Assembly: GCA_021442155.1 (NCBI GenBank)
Contig: CM038214.1
Span: 145,114,488 to 145,178,487 of the forward strand
Length of the DNA: 64,000 nt
Direction: 5' to 3'
DNA from: Cymbidium sinense
Lineage: Eukaryota > Streptophyta > Magnoliopsida > Asparagales > Orchidaceae
Below, piece by piece: positions 59,091 to 64,000 of the stretch; the stretch's first letter is position 1, and each line of letters opens with the position of its first letter. Position numbers and translations under genes: made by a program. The notes under the pieces are model-generated. The model made no database searches. It was not told the origin of the DNA and worked only from the letters and a program-made list of their open reading frames with translations.

Positions 59091-59639
59091 AAATCCTCTC
59101 CTTTTAGATTTGAACATGTGGATTCAGCATATTAATTTCCTTGATGTTGTAGCTAAGAATTTGAAAGCCCCTTTACATCATGATAATTTGATTATGGGGA
59201 TGAATAGACTTTGGTTTAAACATAAAAGACTTAAACAAAATTTGGGTTGGTGGAACAAGCATTATTTGAAAACCTTTTGCTAATATTAAAGACATGGAAA
59301 ATTTGGTTTATGATCTTGAAGTCTCTGTTATGTATAATCCTTCTAAGCTTACATAATTGACTGAAGCGAAAGATAAACTTGTCAATTTTTATAATATGTA
59401 AGAGACTTACTGGCGCCAAAAAGCTGGTAGTAAAGATATTACGGATGGTGAGAATACTATGTATTTCCATGCTTTGGTTAAGAAAAAGAGAGCTTTGAAT
59501 AATATTCAAAAAATTAAAAATGATTATGAAGATTGGATTATGAAGAAAAATGAGATTAAGGATTTGGTTATTAATTACTTTATAAATTATGCTTAATAAG
59601 AATTGCTCTTATGAAACTATTTCCAAATCCCCGATTCTT

Positions 59640-60780
59640 TCCATTATTAATAATGATGATAATGATTTGCTTAGCATTGTGCTTAAGGAAGATGAATTTT
59701 TTAATGTTCTAAATAGCATGAACATTAATTATGTTGTTGGTCTGGAGGGTTTCACTAAGTTTTTTTAGAAATGTTGGTTTATCAATAAAAATGATTTGAT
59801 TGAGATTGATTTTTTTTAATGGTAATCCTTTTCCCTATTTTTCTATTACTTTTTTATTATCTCATACCAAAAGATAACCGGATTATTGGGTGATTTTAGA
59901 CCTATTAGTCTTTGCACCTTCTTCAATAATCGATTTCTAAAATCCTTAATAGACTTAGTCCTTTACTTAATAAAATTATCTCCCTCAACTGGTTTTGTTA
60001 GAGGTAAATCTATTTCTAATAATATTTTACTTAAAAGAACTAATTCATGATCTTGATGCTAAGACTAGAGGGGTAACATTCTTTTCAAATTAGATATTAC
60101 CAAAGCCTTTGATAACATCTCTTGGGACTTCTTTTCCATATTTTGAATTTATTTGGGTTTTCTAAAAAATTATTTTTTATCAAAATTGTATTCATAATGC
60201 CTTTTTGATTTTTTGTAATGGGAAGCCTTGGGTTTCTTTCCCTCTTCCCATGGCTTAAGACAAGGGATCCTTATCTCTAGCTTTATTTATTATTGTTGTT
60301 GAGTACTTATCTAGGAGCTTCAATGATTTATTCTTAAATAATCCTGTACTAGAACTCTTGGTGGTCTCCTATTTCCCATCTAAGTTTTGCTAATCATTTT
60401 ATTATTTTTTTGCTTCTATTCATCACATCAAGCATCTTAAAATTTTTTAAATAAATTTGGTACAAAGTGGCCTTTGATAAATGATAACAAAAGCTATTTT
60501 ATCACTTCCTCTAGCATCTCCAATACTAAAATCAATCAATCCTTCATATCACTAATTTTAAACATCAACAATTACCTCTAAGTACTTGGGTGCTCCACTT
60601 TTTAAAGGCCCAAAATGTTCCCATCACTTTGATGAGTTAATTAAAAAAATTTCAAATAACATATCTATTTGAATTCCATTTACTATCCTTTGGTGGTGAT
60701 AGGCTCACTATCCTTAAAACACTCTCAACTCTATGCCTCTTAATTTGATTCAAACTATTATTCCCACTAATGCTACACTT
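59640..60780 (+). pseudogene. L1 copy 2 ORF2, reverse transcriptase domain
   Basis: FRPISLC (about 59898), TGFVRGKSISNNIL, the first catalytic block KLDITKAFDNISWDF (about 60087-60130, aspartate kept), a decayed GDPLSP-like block near 60260, and FANH in place of FADD near 60387. LSFGGDRLTIL-like text near 60690 marks the RT end. Frameshifts are frequent. Confidence 0.8.
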
Positions 60781-60959
60781 AAATTGATCGTTTGCTTAAC
60801 AAATTTTTTGGGGCTCAATAATTCTACCAAAAGAATGCATTGGACATCTTGGGTTGTGGTCCTTTGGTGAAGGTGCTCTTGGTTGCAAACCTATTAGGTA
60901 TCCTTTGCATTTTCTCATAAACGTTGGTGGAAATTCAGAAAGAATGATAGCCTTTGGGC

Positions 60960-62276
60960 TAATTTTATGATGAACAAATATTGCCAAGGTAAACACCCTC
61001 TTAACTATGCTTATAAAGTTGCTGAATAGTTAATATCTTGGGGTATCCAGTCCAATTTTTCCTTTTTCTAGCAAGATAATTTGATGGGCATCAGTGCTAT
61101 TGACACACATTTATCTACCCACTCTACTATCAAAGTCAATTATTTTTGGCTTAATAACAATTGGAATGAAAATAAACTTGAGAACTATATCCTATTTCTC
61201 TTATTGACAACTTTAGAAATATTCCCATTTCTTAACAAACGACCAAATTTTTTTATTAAACTTTCTCATAATGGTGATTTTGTTCATAAAGAGATTTGGA
61301 ACTTTATTAGAGATAAACATCACCCTTCTAATGTTTTTATTAAACTTTGGAACATTATCATTCCCATATCCAATTTGGTTTTAGCTTGGAGGATTTTGAA
61401 TAACTGTATTCCTGTGGACTTTTTTTCTTAGACTAAATGGTTTTATTTACCTTCAAAGTGCTATTGTTGCTTTCATATTGAAAATATAAATCATGTTTTT
61501 TTCAATGGAGTGGTTGCTACTAAATTATGGTTTTGGGATGATGATTTATTTAATACCAAGATTTCATGGTTCTCTTTCTTTATATCAACTTAGAAGCCTA
61601 TTTCAAAATATTATGAAAGGTCATATAAAAGTTTTAAATGCTATTACCATTATCTGGTTCATCTGGATGGATAGAAATGATGCTAAATATCATGGTATTT
61701 CTATGAACCATAAAAGGATCTTGGCTAGAACTAAAGAAAACATTCATGCTCATTTTAATGCCAATCTTATTAGTAACATTCATTTTAGAGGATACAAATT
61801 TGTGGCTAAAAAATTGGGTATCATTTTGCTTGATCTAGACTCTCATAAAGGTGCTAGGATTATCCGTTGGATCAAACCTAAAGATAATGTGATTAAAGTT
61901 CGATGGTTCTATTGCTTCCAATAAATATGGTTGTGGTGGTATCCTTAGGGATTCTAAAGAGCGATCATTTGTGCTTTTGCTTATCCTCTCAAAGCCTATT
62001 TTGTTCTCTTTCTTTGAGCTTATGGTTAATGCAATTGAAATTTGTTTGAATAAAGGTTTCCTCAACATCTGGATTGAAGTTGATGCTCTGCTTCTTGACA
62101 CCCTTAATTCCAATAAAATGGGAATTGAATTATTTTATCTTCTTAATCATACTAAAATTCTACTTTCTCATGTTTATTTTAAAATTTCCCACATCCTTCG
62201 TGAAGGTAATGGTTGTGATGATTATTTAGCTAATTTTGGTGCCAACTTAACTAATTTCACTTTATTTGACAACTAA
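60960..62276 (+). pseudogene. L1 copy 2 ORF2 C-terminus: zinc-binding and RNase H
   Basis: After KYCQGKHP (about 60977) come open frames at 61081-61431 and 61493-61924. The zinc-binding motif CYCCFHIENINHVFF lies at about 61462-61505, then IWFIWMDRNDAKYHG and the RTKENIH linker. RNase H follows a frame change near 61915: YGCGGILRDS, ELMVNAIE, WIEVDALLLD and HILREGNGCDDYLA, ending at a stop at 62274. This is the most complete C-terminal region in the window, with only one or two frame breaks. Confidence 0.83.
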
Positions 62277-62339
62277 ACATTGCATAAAATTATTAAGAGG
62301 TTTGGCTAATTTGGATAACACTGGATTGCCTTATCTCAG

Positions 62340-63770
62340 ATTATAATTTCTTAGCTTGGTTTTATTATTTGTTTTATATGATCACTTTTTTTTTTATTTT
62401 GCCCTCATTAAACCATCTTTGGGTTGTGGTGATCTATTGATTTTCCCTCTTTGGGTCTACTTTTTCAACTCCTGTTTTTTATTTTGGCCTTATTGTTGCA
62501 TGGGGTTTTTTGGTTTTTTTAGCTTGGTGGTTTTTTTTATTTTGTGGGCTTTACCAAAATTTTCCCTTGGTTTCTTATTTCCTCCTTCTAGGTTGCAGCT
62601 TTGGCTGTTGTAGGATTTTCTTTCTATATGGGTTTTTCCACCTTTCTAGCATACTTCCAAACTTATTAAATTTATTGTTGTGGTGGCTAACAGTGTGGCT
62701 TTGTTGGCTAGCTAGGTTGGCTTGCATTTTTGGCTGGTTGGGTTGGTTGGTTGGCTATTTTTGGTGGTTTATCTCTGGCATGATTTAGGCATGGTGGAGG
62801 TAGTTGGCAAGTTTTGTTGATTAGGGCTTAGTGGTAGGATTTGTTGTTTAAGTTTTTATTCTTTTGGTTATGGGTTGGACCTCCTCCTATAATACTTTGG
62901 CTTTGGGTTTGGGTATTGTTCTGAAATGGCTAATTGATGGCTACTGTGTAGTTGTTATTTGACTTTTTTTGGTTTTGGTTGGGTTGCCTTTATTGCTATT
63001 TTTTTTTTGTTGGTTGGCTTATTTTCTATCTTGGCTTTGTATCTTCTATCTGGTTCTTTCCTACCTTATGGATTGGATTTTCTTTTTCCTTGATTGGGTT
63101 TGGTGGTTGCTGTCTGTCTCTACCCTTTCCCGGGCTATCTTGGATGGTTTTAGCTTAATGACTATTGTTGGTATTTATTCTAATGTTTTTGGGTTGGATG
63201 ACTTGGACCTTTGGCTATTGAGGTGGTTTGCTAGGATGAGTTGTTGGATGGCTGGTTGGGTTGGTTGTTTTGCTTGGTTGGACTGGTTTGAGGGGTGGCT
63301 GCTTTGGTAGGTTTTTCCTGCTCCTCTGGCGACTATTCTAGGAACTTGCTGGTTGTCTTTTAGTGTTTTTTTCTGCTGGTTTCCTCCTGCTTGACCACTT
63401 TTCTATCTTCTGACACCTCCTTTTCTTTATTTGGGTGGCGACTTTTCTCCCTTGCTTTTTTGTTGTTGGTCCTTTTTTATTTTGTTGAGGGAGGATCTGA
63501 GCACTTATGGTTTTCCTTTTTGCCCTTGTTTGTCTCTGTTTAGTGTTGTTACTCATATCATGATGTTTGGTCCTCTTGATTTTGGTATTCCTTTTTGGTG
63601 GTGGCTTTGGTGGTGCTCCTTTTGTTTTGCTATATCCTCGTGGGTTGCTTGCTTATCTATCTTATTAAGCTTGGTTGTTCTGGAGGCTTGGTGGTTGACT
63701 GTTATCTTTGCTATTTGGAGGGTTTTGCAAGCTTGCTGGAGGACCATCTTTGGATAATGTGCTACACAAA
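62340..63770 (+). repeat. T/G-rich 3' region of L1 copy 2
   Basis: This is the counterpart of 53930-54725 and longer, rich in GGTTGGTTGG and GGTGGTTTG words on the + strand. It gives many overlapping hydrophobic frames in both strands. None has a plausible start context or a family I recognise, so none is called as a gene. Confidence 0.65.
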
Positions 63771-64000
63771 GTATGCTGGCAATGATGGCCTTGATGTTTC
63801 CCACTCTTTCTTCTTTTGTCTTATAGCGTTATATGTAATTGTAACCCTTCTCCTGAAGTTTTTGATGCTTACATATATGTTGCTTGAGATGATTGTAATT
63901 GAGCATGAGCCTTTTCTTTACTTTACTCCTTTTATCTCTTACTCTTTATGCTTGATTAATTGTACTCAGCCTTTCAAAAGTATGTTGAAGATTTCTTTTA

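Larger units (their letters stand above)
56766..64000 (+). mobile_element. L1-clade LINE copy 2 (continues past window end)
   Basis: This is a second plant L1 of the same family as copy 1, without an inserted LTR element. Its 5' end has a CT-rich leader, ORF1 (56911-57660 and beyond), ORF2 from 58406 (endonuclease, reverse transcriptase, zinc-binding, RNase H to 62276), then a T/G-rich 3' region to about 63770. The final 200 bases resemble the 3' region of copy 1, but no poly(A) end is reached before the window closes. Both ORFs carry stops. It serves as the contiguous reference that shows where copy 1 was split. Confidence 0.87.

Noticed and set aside
62356..63310. Hydrophobic open frames resembling multi-pass membrane proteins
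   Set aside because: Same T/G-rich L1 3' region as in copy 1; they overlap one another in several frames and show no family motif.

Overview
This window comes from a nuclear plant genome. The evidence is long arrays of degenerate plant-type telomere-like repeat (TTTAGGG and its decay forms such as TTTATTTTAGG), plant-type RTE and L1 LINEs, Tat-like Ty3/gypsy retrotransposons, and pieces of a plant glycine-rich RNA-binding protein (GR-RBP) gene. I cannot name the species. I find no intact protein-coding gene and no tRNA, rRNA or CRISPR array. Every coding signal is a decayed mobile element or a retropseudogene.

Layout. Left arm (1-28036): TTTAGGG-type repeats on the + strand. They are interrupted by three copies of a 5'-truncated GR-RBP pseudogene, all on the minus strand (A 2284-2703, B split at 4266-4344 and 11091-11435, C 26175-26555). 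A Tat-like Ty3/gypsy fragment (about 4345-11090) sits inside copy B. Two 5'-truncated RTE LINEs lie on the plus strand (12536-13685, 19628-22146). A run of exactly 100 N (28037-28136) follows, and the repeat polarity flips there. Right arm (28137-56765): CCCTAAA-type repeats on the + strand, with GR-RBP pseudogenes D, E and F now on the plus strand (29839-30288, 32819-33292, 55946-56345). D and E belong to a tandem duplication of about 3 kb. An L1 LINE (35566-55050) is split by a 12.7 kb Tat-like LTR retrotransposon (40218-52920). A second L1 (56766 to the window end) follows the last repeat block.

How the parts relate. The region looks like subtelomeric or interstitial telomeric heterochromatin grown by retroinsertion into telomere-like DNA and then by segmental duplication. 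In every well-resolved case the 3' end of a GR-RBP copy or L1 abuts CCCTAAA-strand repeats, while both RTE copies have the opposite polarity. Several GR-RBP copies share nearly the same 5' break and the same in-frame stop, so they probably descend from one dead insertion carried along by amplification. The TTTAGGG-to-CCCTAAA flip at the N gap is either an ancient end-to-end fusion or a scaffolding join of two repeat-ended contigs. The sequence alone cannot decide.

Many near-duplicate stretches differ mainly by short indels in homopolymers. Residual long-read error may therefore account for some of the frameshifts.
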